The translations under genes were made by a program, and so were the position numbers. 64,000 bases of DNA from Syngnathus acus (taxonomy: Eukaryota > Chordata > Actinopteri > Syngnathiformes > Syngnathidae): the NCBI RefSeq assembly GCF_901709675.1, contig NC_051088.1, positions 12,069,693 through 12,133,692 on the forward strand, read 5' to 3'. Numbering within the stretch: the stretch's first letter is position 1; each line of letters begins with the position of its first letter. The notes under the pieces were generated by a model. It did no database searches. It was not told the origin of the DNA and saw only the letters and a program-made list of their open reading frames with translations. Shown here piece by piece: positions 45,301 through 57,703 of the stretch.

Positions 45301-46711
45301 TTCTCCAACCAGCAGTCACGCAGTTGTTCTGTCATGAGGATAGCCAAGCTAAGGTGCCTCAATGCAAAAGTCCACTTGTCCTGGAAGGCGGGTCCAGCCG
45401 CCGTATGGGGGGAGTCCAGTAACTGGTGGTTGAGTTCTATGAAGGTGAGGAGAAGTCTTGCGGATAGAACGTCTCTCCAGTTTGGGTCATCTCTGGCTTT
45501 GCTTAGAGTATCTTCTTCTGTAATCCACATATCAAGAAGTCCTCCAATGAAGACATTCAGAGCAGAAATGTTGTGTTCAATTGTTCTATTTTTATCCAAT
45601 GAAGCGTTCAGCAATCCATGAAGACGCCTTTCGATCTCTTGGCAAAATTCTGCCACCCCATCATGGCAATACAGTCCGTAGCCATTTCTGTGGCCCGTTA
45701 CGTCACCACACAGATGCAACATGGGCTGCACAACGGCAGAAACGTTGGCATTGAACATCTCGTTCCTCGCCTCTTTGCTAAAGAGATGGCGCATCGATTG
45801 AAGCTTACTGACAAGGTGCAAAATGGCTGCCGTTCTGCATGAAGCCAGTTCTTCGAAAGCAGCTTCTGTAGAGTGGAGTAAGTCAAAATTGGAGTTGAGG
45901 TCTATGGACACAGAACCAAGCAGGGCCAGGAAAGACAGCAGGCAAGCTGTCAGAATCCGTCGGACAGTACGGCCACTGCCAGAGTTGGAAAATAGGAAAC
46001 AGCTGGAATGACTGACAGTTAAACAAAATGTCATTTAGTGCACTCCGGTCAATATTCTTGACATATAATCGAAAACAGACTTTTGTTTTCATACCAATAT
46101 TTGGGTTTCTTTTCACCCCATCAAGTGTGATATTACACAAATGAGCAAATCTTTACTTATCTGCCAATTTCTGAAAATGTGTCTGTAAAATGTTCTGCAC
46201 TTGCTGAGCAAGGATCCAGAGCCACTCTCAAGAAATGGCCGGAACTCACTCTCTAAGCCACTTTCATGCAATCATGTTAAAGCCAAAAGGTGAGCAGAGC
46301 TGCATTGAGTTTTGTTGAAAAAAAAAGAAAGTCTACAAACTCCTTTTAAAATGCCAGAAAAAGAGAGAGAGGTCAAAACCAAAAAAATAAAATAAAATAC
46401 AGGGAGTCAAGTTTTTGACTTTGCTTTAAGTTCATTTGGCTTAAAAGTCAATTTATTTCTCAGATTTTCATTAACTGAGCTGTGAAGATATTTCCGCATT
46501 TAATTTTTGGGGAAAAACTAATTAAAAAAAATTTTTTTTTAAATACATAAATAAAACAAAATAAATGCGCTCACCTGCAATCTGTGTTCACATCTTTGGA
46601 GTTGGCCCTTGGAGCGACTCTTCCCTTTTTGATAAACCGTCTTTTGAGAGAAGCAGAGGACAGTGTCCCTGATGCAAGACACTGCTTTTTCATCAATTCC
46701 AGCGTTGACAT
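42333..46711 (-). CDS. Membrane guanylyl cyclase with NIT-like extracellular domain
   Basis: A class III cyclase predicted to make cGMP at the cell surface. Eight exons on the minus strand: 46711-46575, 45975-44880, 44363-44229, 44132-43958, 43860-43762, 43179-43088, 42987-42847 and 42638-42333, encoding 726 residues. Layout: cytosolic N-terminus 1-52, membrane helix about 53-70, extracellular region 71-336, second helix about 337-354, a coiled signalling helix ([20 protein letters not shown]), then the cyclase domain from 412. Six N-X-S/T sites in 71-336 support an extracellular position. That region resembles the NIT fold ([15 protein letters not shown]) known from bacterial nitrate/nitrite sensors and from animal NIT-cyclases. 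Metal aspartates (SDIVGFT, IGDAY), the guanine-selecting Glu and Cys ([14 protein letters not shown]) and NTASR are all present. No kinase-homology domain is present. The tail has an Asn run. The start is the first ATG in the open first exon. The NIT assignment is less sure than the cyclase. Confidence 0.8.
43495..43565. repeat. Fragment of a dispersed 'ggcccaagggccag' repeat
   Basis: The block 'ctaaatttggcccaaggg' with 'ttaacaccac' resembles a dispersed repeat common in vertebrates, in a guanylyl cyclase intron. A similar piece, 'gggccagatctggcccctgg', is near 47388. Confidence 0.4.
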
Positions 46712-49700
46712 GAGACTTGTGATGCAAAGTTTGCTGTCTCGCACTGCTTGCTCACAAGATCATCTCAATTCTCAAACGATGGATGGCGTTCGCTGGGCAG
46801 TCCCTAGTGGTAACTTGATAGACTGAAGAAACGGCGTAGAGAGAGGCCATTTCTAACTTCCGTCTGTTTTGCGCCACATTAAAAGCTTTTCAATCGTTCG
46901 ATTTCCGACCTCCGTACATATACATACATACAGTGATTAAAAACAATGTACATGGTCGACATTTCTATTTTTCCAGATAAAATGTAGTACAATATTTTTT
47001 GTAAATTGAAAAAATGCAATTGAAATCATTCTTAATGTATTCCTTTATTCTGATTCTGATTATGAAAAATATTTTCAACAACAATTTGGAATCAGAACTC
47101 AAGGAAAATAGTGACAACCAAATACTAACTAAATTCATTTTGCTGAAATCAAATGCTTGTAAAAGAAAGACAATTTGTGAGTTTGGTAAAAAAAACAAAA
47201 AAAACAAATCTGCCCAAATGAAAAGAACAAATACATATTAAGTTTTGGTAAAGCGCTTTGTTAGGGCAAAAGCCTTTGTGAAAGCAAATAAACAAATAAA
47301 GCTGTGTTATATTTAGCATGAAACACAAATTTGCTTTATTGGGCGTGCCCGCAACACTCGTGATAGCCTATAAAGAAACGATGTGGGCCAGATCTGGCCC
47401 CTGGGCCTTGAGTTTTACACCACTTAACTACTGGATGGATAGCTATTGAGTGTATATATTACTTCATAGATTGTGTATGTATTCATTAATATCGTTGGTT
47501 AGTAGGACCCAGTTTTATTATGTTTTTGACCATTTCAAATGATGCTGATCGTGATAGTTGACCTTTTATTTTGGAGGAGGAAACAGGAAGTGGTGCTTAA
47601 CGGTTTGTTATTGTCCGGCATTAGGCACGCGCACATAAAAGCGAAAAGCGTCGTGCAGCTTGTGTCCCATTCAAAGTGTTGCATTTCACTTTTATTGTAC
47701 TTTGAGGCCATGAACACAAAGAAATGATGAACTAATCTGGGCCGCAGTTCGCTCGGCTGGGCTCGGACCAGTGTTGGCGGAGCAAGAACGGTGAGTGAAT
47801 GAAACATCGGTCGCAGAACAAAGGGGTCCGCTTCCCTGGAACACACCATTGTTTATCCAGGAGGGCGCCGCTTTCTTTCCCCAAGTGGTCCAAAGGTGGG
47901 TTCGGACTGATATAGTTCTTTCAACTCTTCAGTTCTTCTGTCCTCGTGGGGAACACTGCAGTGGAAATGGTGCTTTTCACACATGCAACGCTCAAACCCC
48001 CTTAGAGACACATTGGGGATAATTTTGCTCATCTTTATTCATACGAAAATTATACTAAACCGTTTTTTGGTCTGTGGTGCCTTAAGATCGCAGAACTCGT
48101 GCAAAGTTCCACTCAAAACAACCAACCGAAACAACCAGCTTAATCTTCGATTTACGATTAAGTTCCTTTGCAATGTACGGCAACTTAACCTTTAAGTGTA
48201 CGTAAGTCGAAACGAAATGTCGTCTCATCACTAACCGTCTTCAACGGGGTTGAAAGGCATTAAAAAAAAAACGTGTTGGCCCTAAATAGAAATGCAAATG
48301 AAAAATAAGGACAATGATATAAAGCGTTGATAATTGAGCATACATTCTGGATTCATTACAAATCAACTGAAATATTGCAAGCCTTTTCTTATTTTAATAT
48401 TGCTGATTATGGCATACATCTTAAGAAAACTCATATCCAATCTCAAAATATTAGAATATCATGAAAACTTATACTAGTAGGGTATTCAACTAATCACTTG
48501 AGTTGTCTAATTGACTCGGAACACCTGCAAGGGTTTCCTGAGCCTTGAAAAACACTCAGCTTGGTTCAGTAAACTAAATCACAAGCATGGGGAAGACTGC
48601 TGATCTGACTTCTGTCCAGAGGACCATCATTGAAACCCTCCATCAGGAGGGTAAGACACAAAAATAAATTTCTCAAAGAGCAAGCTGTTCATAGAGTGCA
48701 GTTTCAAAGCACATCCACAAAAAGTCGGTTGGAAGTGGGAAATGTGGCAGGAAAAGCTGCACAACCAAGAGAGAGGTGACCGCACCCTTAACAGTATTGT
48801 GAAGAAGAGTCGCTTCCAGAATTTGGGGGAACTTCAAAGACAGTGTACTGAAGCTGGAGTTCAGGTATCAAAAGCCACTGTTCACAGACATGTCCGGGAA
48901 ATGGGCTACAATAGCCGTATTCCCATGGTCAAGCCACTTCTGAACTCAAGACAACGGAAGAAGCGTCTGACTTGGGCTATGGAAAAGAAGCACTGGACAG
49001 TTGCAGAGTTGTCCAAAGACCTCTTTTCAGACGAAAGCAAGTTTTGTATTTCATTTGGAAGTCAAGGCGCCAGAGTCTGGAGAAAGGCTGGAGAGGAGCA
49101 AAATCCAAGTTGCTTGAAATCCAGTGTGAAGTTCCCACAGTCAGCGATGGTTTGGGGAGCCATGTCAGCTGCTGGTGTTGATCCACTGTGTTTCATCAAG
49201 TCCAGAGTAAATGCAGATTTTAGAGCACTACATGCTTCCGTCTGCTGAAGAGCTCTATGGAGATGATGATTTTCATCTTCCAGCATGATCTGGCACCTGC
49301 CCACAGTGCCAAAACCACCAGTAAATGGTGTACTGATCATGGCATTACTGTCCTCGGTTGGCTTGCCAATTCTCCTGACCTGAACTCCATAGAGAATTTG
49401 TGGGGTATTGCGAAGAAGAAGCTGAAAGACACCAGACCCAACAATGCAAATGAGCTAAAGGCCGCTATTGAAGCATCCTGGGCATCCATAACACCTCAGC
49501 AATGCCACAGGCTGATTGCCTCCATGCCACGCCGCAATGATGCAGTAATCCGTGCAAAAGGATTCCCAACCAAGTACTGAGTTAATTAATGGACATTGAT
49601 TTTGTTTTGCTGTTATATATTTTTTTTTTTTATTTGAGCATCACCGTTTTATTTCTTGTTCAACTTACTTTAGCTGTAATGATTTTAAAGTCAGACCTGG

Positions 49701-49883
49701 TACCTCTGAATTGCTCTTATGTACATAGATCTAGAATGCATAGTGGCGGTCTAAACGAATCCAACCTGTAAATTTCGTGATTTTTAATCCAATTGATCAA
49801 ACATTCCATTTTGGGTGTTTCTGTAAATTTGACTAACGATGCTGTTTTTTGTTGTCAGGTGAGGGGCATCCTGTGCTCTAGTC
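46712..49883. other. Interval between the guanylyl cyclase and the phc2-like gene
   Basis: The two genes are divergent here. The stretch contains A/T-rich DNA, a small repeat fragment near 47388, a Tc1-like transposon remnant (48339-49580) and, near 47740-47791, a GC-richer piece ending in a GTGAGTG donor that could be a noncoding first exon of the phc2-like gene. A matching acceptor, ttgttgtcag, is at 49850-49859. The first-exon idea is unproven. Confidence 0.45.
48339..49580 (+). mobile_element. Decayed Tc1-like transposon with transposase remnant
   Basis: It carries the same leader as the fragment at 32112 and a transposase reading frame that starts near 48586 (MGKTADLTSVQRTIIETLHQ), is broken by stops near 48664, reopens at 48742-49248, is frame-shifted twice between about 49215 and 49280, and ends in RAKGFPTKY at 49580. 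The DDE residues can be seen: Asp in FSDESKF, Asp in QHDLAPAHS and Glu in SPDLNSIENLWG, with 34 residues between the last two, the Tc1 (DD34E) spacing. The outer inverted repeats are not visible at either end. The element is inactive. Confidence 0.92.
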
Positions 49884-51984
49884 ATGACCGCTGGGAATGG
49901 CAATACAAACAGTAGTCGACACAGAGGAGAGAGCAAGCCAGCCCAGGCCGTAGTTAAATCCCACATCCTGACCCACTTAATAGAGGGCTTTGTTATCCAG
50001 GAGGGTGCTGAGCCTTTTCCTGTGAGTGCTCTGCTCGAGCAACACACACGCGCACACAAAGAATGTATCACTTATTGATGCTGGAATAGAGAGGCTAAGT
50101 ATGGAGGGCTAGGAGTGACAAAATGAAATATTCCAATTTGTCATGGATTATTTCAATTCAATATTTATTGAATCATTTCATAGTCCCTGCATCATGTCAT
50201 CTTTTGCTCTTCCATCCTGTCCCATCACACTCAGTGGGCGAGGATGACATCATTTTGTCATCAAAAACATACTTAAGTGCATTTATTTTGTGTGTACTGT
50301 CTCATGCCGTATTATTGGCTGTTGCAAATAAGTATGACTGTTAATTATCAAGACAAATGCCAAATGCAACTTTTGAAATGAGTATTATCTTTTTGTGTTT
50401 GTAGGTGGAACGTCCTTCCTTTTCGGTCGATTGTCTCCGGAGACACACGTCGGACTCAAGAATGACGGGGCTTCCGCCAAAGGGTAACATGAAGTCTCAG
50501 AGCCAAATAGCACAATGGTGTCATTGTTAGTACTTGCCTGCTGTCATTTTCTCAAGCCTGCAGCCCAGATTTTGCTGGCATTCCCCTTAGACTAGTTCAC
50601 AACCTTTTCTTTTTTTTTGGGGGGGGGTGGCAAACAAGACACAAGAGTAAAACCTTATAGTGGCATTGAACATCAGTCCCATCTGCATCCCCCACTTTAT
50701 CACGGTTAACGTCTCTAGGTCTCCCCATATTGTGGAATTTCACGATATTTTTTTTATGCTATTATAAATACATTAGGGCCATACCAATGTCACATCTCAG
50801 TGCCATCGGTGGATTTAATGTCTGCCTTATCTTCTCTGTTCAGATTTAAAAGCTCGACAAGAGCCTATGCTTACCTGTGAGCTTTGCGGCAAGGTGGATT
50901 TTGCGTACGTCTTCAAAAGGTCCAAGAGATTCTGTTCGACATCATGTGCTAAAAGGTAAATAAAGTGTCGTCTGACTTTATCTGTCCCATCCATCTCCAA
51001 CTACCAGTATGATGCACTTCGGTACAGTGTTATTTTTTTGACTTTTTGTTATTGAAGGTTTTAGATAAGCTCCAGCGATCCTAAACAGGATCAACACCAT
51101 TATTAAATGGTGCACTTTACATATGTCCTCCATTTTCTAAGATCACTGTGAATTAAGGCAATACACTAAATATCAGTGTGCCCCACTGTCATTTAACTCT
51201 ACTTGCATAGCTTGCAGGTATCGCCATCTCTGTGCAAGTCAAACATTGACTTGACTTCTCTTTCACTCAAAAGTGTAACGAAACAAATGAACATCCACCC
51301 AATGTTTTTGTTCCTAGATACAATGTAGGATGCACAAAAAGAATTGGTCTCTTCCCAAACCGCAAATCCACCCTAGAGGACATGAAGAAACAAAAAGGAC
51401 ACAATGAAAATCACAAAAACTCCAGTTTGGAGTTTAAAGACAAGGTGGGATCAAGTCAGCTTCACTTGTTTTTCCATTTTGGACATATCCATGTCGCTAT
51501 TTATCAATTGGTGGGTTTTTAACGCTTTCAGACATCTTCATGCGGGCGGACATCTTCTAGTCACGTGACTCAACCTGCACAGGGAGAAGCCAGCCAATGT
51601 TCGGACTTGTCCGGCTATAAACAAGACCAATGGGGGCCTTCGGCGCAAGGCATCGACGTGCCGAGGGACCCCAGCCAGTGGAACGTGGACGACGTTTATG
51701 TTTTTATCTGCTCTCTGCCGGGTGGGGCCTATTTTCATCGATTTATTTTCCTCACATTTGTATTGTCCATCAGGTGGCATGCAGAGCTGCTGTGCTCATA
51801 TCCTTACAGTCCACCATTTGCATCAACAGGTTGTCTGGAGATCGCGGAGGGCTTTCGTTCGCAAGAGATCGACGGTCAGGCTCTCCTGCTGCTGAAGGAG
51901 GACCATCTGGTGGGGGCCATGAACATCAAACTAGGCCCCGCGCTTAAGATTGCCGCCCATATTGGCATGCTCAAAGACTTGTAG
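49884..51984 (+). CDS. phc2: Short polyhomeotic-like protein (PHC2 type)
   Basis: Polycomb repressive complex 1 subunit, nuclear. Six coding exons: 49884-50021, 50405-50483, 50844-50955, 51318-51444, 51532-51721 and 51830-51984, encoding 266 residues. The N-terminus MTAGNGNTNSS and the conserved block ILTHLIEGFVIQEGAEPFPV match the start of the short isoform of human PHC2 (about 323 aa), not the long form. An FCS zinc finger (CELCGKVDFAYVFKRSKRFC, with a second Cys pair) is at about 82-117, and a SAM domain (WNVDDVYVFICSLPG ... IAAHIGMLKDL) closes the protein. SAM polymerisation underlies Polycomb clustering. The Gln-rich N-terminal region of long PHCs is absent in this window; it could be encoded farther upstream or be lost. 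Assignment to PHC2 rather than PHC1 or PHC3 rests on the N-terminus. Confidence 0.8.
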
Positions 51985-53837
51985 CTCCGTTGATCATGCC
52001 CATATTTTACGCTCTACCCTTGATACAGGTAATCTGAGTTGGAAATGTTACACGGCACATAAAATGTATATGTGGTTACTTTCAAAAGAAATCCTCTTTG
52101 TCTCCCAGCAATTCAAAGGTCAGTTTGTGACTTTTCAGTTTTGCTTTGAAACCAGTAGTGTTGGCATGCAAAAGGGTGTAGGAGCCATTCAACAAAAGGC
52201 AGTTTGTTTCAGAGCTTCCTGTGTGGTTTGTAGACTGACAAACCCACAACTACATTACGTCTTTTACACACCACAGGCGTTATTAGCAAAGTGATGACAT
52301 TCTTGTAAATAACTTTTTTTTTGGGAGGGGGGGTACATTTCCAAAAATATCTGAGGTTCAAAAGTTGTTAGGGCTTTGGCTCTAGTTTGATAGACTTAAA
52401 TACACTATTTGTACAGCAATATCAGATTGAAAATGTTCACATTTCAAATTTGATTAAAACAAAAGTCATAGTTGAATTTTTTGAATTTGAAATTTCTGTG
52501 ATGTTGAAATCCACATTTGGATTTGATTCAGCGCATACGATGAGCAGCCCCATACAGTTGCTAACAATCCTGCCAGTTAAATTCACACTACATTGATCCC
52601 CCAAAAGTTAAAATTCATTTGTTACTTTGATTTTTGCATTTAATCTATTACAAATAAAAAAATAATAGTCATTTTCACATACTTTCTATATATGAATGGA
52701 TATGTTGTGCTTTATAGACAAAATGAAACAACCAAAGCCAACCATTTGTTAATTTAATTGAATGATTCCTTATAAAACGTCAACACACAGCAAAGAAAGA
52801 ACTTAGGGCAAAGTGTCAGCAGGTGCACAGCAACTCTGAGGATGTGTTCACATGGGACCATTGACAAACATTAACCTACATGTATGACATCACCTGCACT
52901 GTGCAGTCACCTCGGTAAAAAGAATGCTCGTCAGCTTCATTTCTGTTGTCATGTCAACAAACAAGTAGACTATCAGACCAAGACCCTATTGGTTGAAACA
53001 GTTTAAAGCACTTCATTTGAACTTTACAGCAATAGAGTACTTGTTTTGTATGGATGGTTGATGTATTTATTAATGAAGCTTTGATGAGTTGCATCATCTT
53101 GACTGCACAGATTTATTGGAATGCTGCTACACCGTTCAGTAACTTTGCTTTGACTTAATGTTAAGTCTGCATACTGACGCTTCGATGACATCATGCGGTT
53201 TTAAAATGTTGTTCAGGGGTTTTTTTTTTTTTTAAGCTGCAGAAACAGACATGGTTTGGGACGATTGATTGGAGCCAGATTGGGCTCACTGCTTTGCCTG
53301 TCTCTTGGAATGCAATGGGCACTTTCCTTCATTTACAATTTGCATGCTTCAAGTACCAACCATGATTTTCAGAACACCAAACGCAAAATCAGAAACCAGT
53401 GACTCGCCTTTGGAGCACACAATGGATTAACCAAACTAAATACTCTTTATAAACTTATTTGACTTTTTTGGCTCTTCAATAATCTTTAACAAATGCCAAG
53501 AAAAATATGACTCGGCTGCCAAGTTCGTCTTTCATTTTGACACCGCAAATGCTAACTCATCAGAATGGTGAATTTGTGCTGTGGTGGTATGAACTTCCAG
53601 GGAAGCATTCGCTTTACTGCCAACCATTTTATGTTCCATACTTCATATCAAGTGCATTCAAACTAAACTCAAAATGTTAAAGAGCAGATGCAATGTGTCA
53701 TACTGGTAATGAAACTGCCACCACATGAGAACTCAACACCAGGAAATCCATCCCAACACGCACGCATGTAGTACATAAAAAAAAAAAAAAAAAAAATTTG
53801 CAATCATTTAACGGCCACTTCTCACAGTTGTGTGCTC
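51985..53837. other. 3' UTRs between the convergent phc2-like and KIAA2013 genes
   Basis: No gene. AT-rich. A plus-strand AATAAA near 52655 could end the phc2-like transcript, and a run of A is at 53778-53798. Confidence 0.55.
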
Positions 53838-56126
53838 TTACACCTTGCTCCTAAAGAGGGGCTTGGCACCGGGGCCACAGTACTCATTGTAAATGAGCTT
53901 GAAGAGGAAAAGGTGAAAGAGTGTGATGAGCGAGGCCACGCTGAACCAGAAGATGAAGGGCAGGCCTGGGTACCTGTTGGCCATGTGCTCCTCATGGTCC
54001 AAGATGGCCTTGAGGTGCAGCGTGTGGCGCAGGTCCTGCAGGTGGCGCAGGTCGGTGGAGATGTAAAGCAGCGGGGTGATGGGCTGGGTCACCATGACGG
54101 GGAAGGTGTGGCCTTTGACCTCCGACGTCAGTTCAACGGGCTCGTTGAGGCAGCCGGCTTCACACGCGTACAGCTTGACGGGCTTGTCCTGCGGCTTGAC
54201 GGACACGTGGAGGAAAGGCTTGCCCTCGGCGTCTAGCAGTACCGCCAGGTTGATAACATCCTTATTGTAGTGGATGCCTCTCAGGGCGTAGCTGTTGTGC
54301 AGCACGTCCGGGTCGGCCTGGAACTGGAGGTGGTTCTCGGTGAACTGGAGTCCGCCGAAGCTGAGCGCCATGCCCTGCATGGCGCCGTGGGCGCCTGCCG
54401 CCACCAGCGCCTTGCAGCCTCTCTTCTGGAGGGTCAGGGTCCAAAGTGTGACCAGCTGCAGGATCTGCGCCGTGCTGCTCAACCTCTCGGGCCACAGGTT
54501 CTCGGCGTGCATGGTGGCGTGGCCGCTGAAACAGTGGTCGGCGTAGTTGAGGCTGGATTCCAGGCGGGCGCGCGCCTCGTTGCTCAGCTTGCGCTCCAAC
54601 AAGGGAGCCGTCGAGGAGGATAGGATGTAGTAGAGGGTGGTGTTCACCGTGCGGCTCGATGGCGTATGCGAGTCTGTGATCTTTCTCATCTCCACGCCTA
54701 GACAAGCACAATATGGGGTTATTCATATGCAACCTTGGTTAAGCGCAACTTCCGGAGTAGACCGCAATGAGGCATGCTCACTTTCTCCACATGAAGGTGT
54801 AACCTGTGATTTAAAGTACTGTGGCAGATTCACAACTGAGCAATCTGACTGCCTTGTCTTTTGATACAAAGACTTGTTTGAATTGCACTGACATGTTTGG
54901 AGACAAATGTTTAGTTTGATACAAATGTTTACTTTGATGACTCTATTGAGGATTTGGAGAAAGAAAATGGCTTGCAATGTGTACAAATTGTTTTGAAAAA
55001 TTCATCTCCTATTTTGCAAATGTCAATTCTAATCTGAGTGAAACTGTTAGACTTGCCTTGCAACTGAACTGGGGACCAGTTAGTAGTTAATGTTCACTAC
55101 TTTGTCTAAATATAGAAGAAAATTGTGATGGACAAATTTGACCGAATAAACAACATGTGCTTCAAAAAGGCTACCTGAAATGAAGAGGTCCATCCAGGCC
55201 TGTTGGTGATCGATGACCAAATCGTCCACAGTGGAGCGCAGCAGCTCTCCCAGTTCTATTTTTGCTCCATCCCGAAGGCTCGCGAATGTCTCCTCCAGCT
55301 TAGATGGCTCAATGGGCTCCGAAGTCCTCACAACAGATATGATATTTTCTGTGTACTCAGACTTTGCAAAGACTTGGATCCTACTGTTGAGCTTTTTGGT
55401 GACGACCACCACCAGCATCATTCGGTTCTTCTCTAAAGGGACTCTGCCTGATGAGAGCACTATCTCTTTGTCATCCACTTTGTCCACACTAGTGGAGAAC
55501 TTGCCGCCATGATTGACATTGGCATTGTAGGAAATCGCAAAGGTGTTCAACTTGTCGGAGGGGTTGTTAATGTGGATTCTCTGAAGGTAGACGTTGTGTC
55601 GACTCCTGTGGGCGATAAACTCCTCCCTGATGGTGACGCAGTCTCGAGATGCCACAGGTGAGGCGCACCGAACAGACAGGACAGATCCTTTTCGGAACCA
55701 CATCATAGATGCCCGCGCTTCAGTCTGCTTCCCATCGAAATGAACCTTCGCAATAGGGGAAAATTCAGTCTGATGGACCGGAGCCGAACCAGGCCGTGAA
55801 GACGACGCCACCCAGAGTTTGTTGGAGTCCGTGTCAATGAGGATATGGCCATTACCTGATATAAAGGGTGTGTCGAGTTGTTCCTGAGGTGTGCTGTACA
55901 AACCCTCCCCACGTTCCACAAGGGACTTCCATCTGTGGATTTCCGCCTGAAGACACTGTCCAGCCACCCCGCCCGGCACATCAGAGCCACTAAAGATTCT
56001 CCACCTTCGCTCTGCTCCAAGATACCAGTAGAAAATGAGGAAGACGAGCAATCCGATGAGAAGTCTCCTCGCCCAACTGCTTGATAACAAGCTGGGAAGC
56101 CCCTTCAATCGTTGCTGGAGCCACAT
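53838..56126 (-). CDS. KIAA2013 homologue, two-helix membrane protein
   Basis: Homologue of the uncharacterised human protein KIAA2013 (about 634 aa). Its function is not established, so none is given. Two exons on the minus strand, 56126-55175 and 54697-53838, encode 603 residues. The start chosen is MWLQQRLKGLPSLLSSSWAR, which matches the human start. An ATG 42 bases upstream is also in frame. One hydrophobic segment is at about 22-37 and a second at about 565-585 (FWFSVASLITLFHLFLFKLI). The bulk between them is expected to lie on one side of the membrane. N-glycosylation consensus sites (for example NTTL near 331) occur between the helices. The position between the natriuretic peptide cluster and plod1 reproduces human 1p36.22, which supports the assignment. 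Confidence 0.9.
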
Positions 56127-56993
56127 TGTTTGTAAATGTGCTAAAAGTCCGAAGAACTTGAGCGTCACACACGTTGATCCAGTTAAAAAGTCCCAGACAT
56201 GTTTCCAAGTGGCTTCGCTAGCGACAGCCTACATTAGCCCGGCTACGTACTTTGGAGTTGGAAAGAAAGCTGTGAAGAATTCGTCACTGTTCTTGCTTTC
56301 ATATTCGTCACAATGGCTTGTCTGACACTCACCAATTATCAAGTCACACGACGTTACGTTTGATTTGACGTGTCAAAATGTAATTCTTGAGAAACTGCCG
56401 CCAGCAGCTCTGACACTTCCGGTTTATACAACAGTCGCAAAAACAAGCATGAGTCGTAAAGGAGACAAGAAAGTCGTAATTAGTGTCGTTGAACGAGCAC
56501 AATAGCGTAAATAGTAAACATCGCCATCTAGTGTGTCGGTGAATGTAGTGATGACTCATATCATGCCAATCTAAGAACAGTTATACATCATCAGTTCGAT
56601 CAAGAATGTTAATACGCTTCTCTAGCTTGCTTTAAAATTACATACAAAAAATCTCAAAATTTAGGGGTGCTTGAGCATCCCCCCAAATGGTGTAAACTGC
56701 CACTGTTTAAAACCAACTATGAACAGAGGCGTGACAGTAGCTTAGTCGCCTTGTATATATTGGGATGGAGGGTTAAATATTTGAAACATGCAGAGTAAAA
56801 GGCCTACTACACCCATTCCCACTTTTATGCACACTTATAATCATTGAGCGGAAATAGATCCCAGTCAGCACGAAAGCTATATGTGTACAGCTACCGTAAC
56901 CGCTGACCAAGGAGGAAAAAAAAGATCTAAACTTCCCAATTTAGGGATGAAAATGAGCATAGCAAAAATGGATCAAATGCACGCTGATTGCAA

Positions 56994-56996
<3 letters not shown>

Positions 56997-57036
<40 letters not shown>

Positions 57037-57043
57037 CGTGTGT
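56997..57043. repeat. (GT)n microsatellite
   Basis: About 23 GT units with interruptions (gcgtgcg) at the right end. Confidence 0.97.
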
Positions 57044-57546
57044 TTCGAGAGTGAAATTAAGACACTTGTAAATGTTATTATGCATATTAAAATTCCACCC
57101 ACCCCCCCAAAAATAAAATCAATATTCCAATTTTTAAGAGGCGAATAAAACAAATTAAGCTCATATGGCAAACAGATAAGGCAAACAGAAAGAGAATTGT
57201 AAAAAAAAAATATATATATGAATCATGAAGGAATTCTTTTTTTAAGGAAAAAAAATATGACTATTTTAAGCCTTCTTTTTTCAGGGGGAGTGGACGTAAT
57301 CCCAGGGAGCGCTTTAGCGGGGCAGTGGTCCTGCCCACCCACCCTCTCTGCTTGTGCGTGCAGGACTCACGTTGCGTTCAAGGAACAGCTGGGCTGACAC
57401 GGTGGTGGAATCAAATTACAACTTGTTTAGATAGCATGCCTGTGTAGAATTGCAGTCACCCATTACGTCACGGCAATCCACCGAGCATGAATGGAAGCTC
57501 TGGTTTGCTTTATTCCTGTTGTTGGTTATCAAATATTTGAAAGGCG

Positions 57547-57573
57547 GAGAGAGAGAGGAGAGAGAGAGGAGAG

Positions 57574-57633
<60 letters not shown>

Positions 57634-57659
57634 AGACTTTTAACTCTTTATGAATGTCT

Positions 57660-57694
<35 letters not shown>
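57547..57694. repeat. Compound (GA)n array with shared flank inside
   Basis: GA arrays at about 57547-57636 and 57663-57694 are separated by a unique piece containing TTAACTCTTTATGAATG. The same piece flanks the array at 42255-42319. The array lies within 260 bases of the plod1 start codon, so it may affect that promoter or 5' UTR. Confidence 0.95.

Positions 57695-57703
<9 letters not shown>

Noticed and set aside
48742-49248. Host gene encoding a 168-residue protein
   Set aside because: It is the middle part of a Tc1 transposase with a DDE triad.
51565-51984. Alternative phc2-like frame reading through the intron at 51722-51829
   Set aside because: The sequence between the exons has good splice sites and codes nothing SAM-like. 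Splicing restores the SAM domain.
53832-54270. Antisense frames over the KIAA2013 homologue
   Set aside because: They are shadows of a GC-rich coding exon on the other strand.
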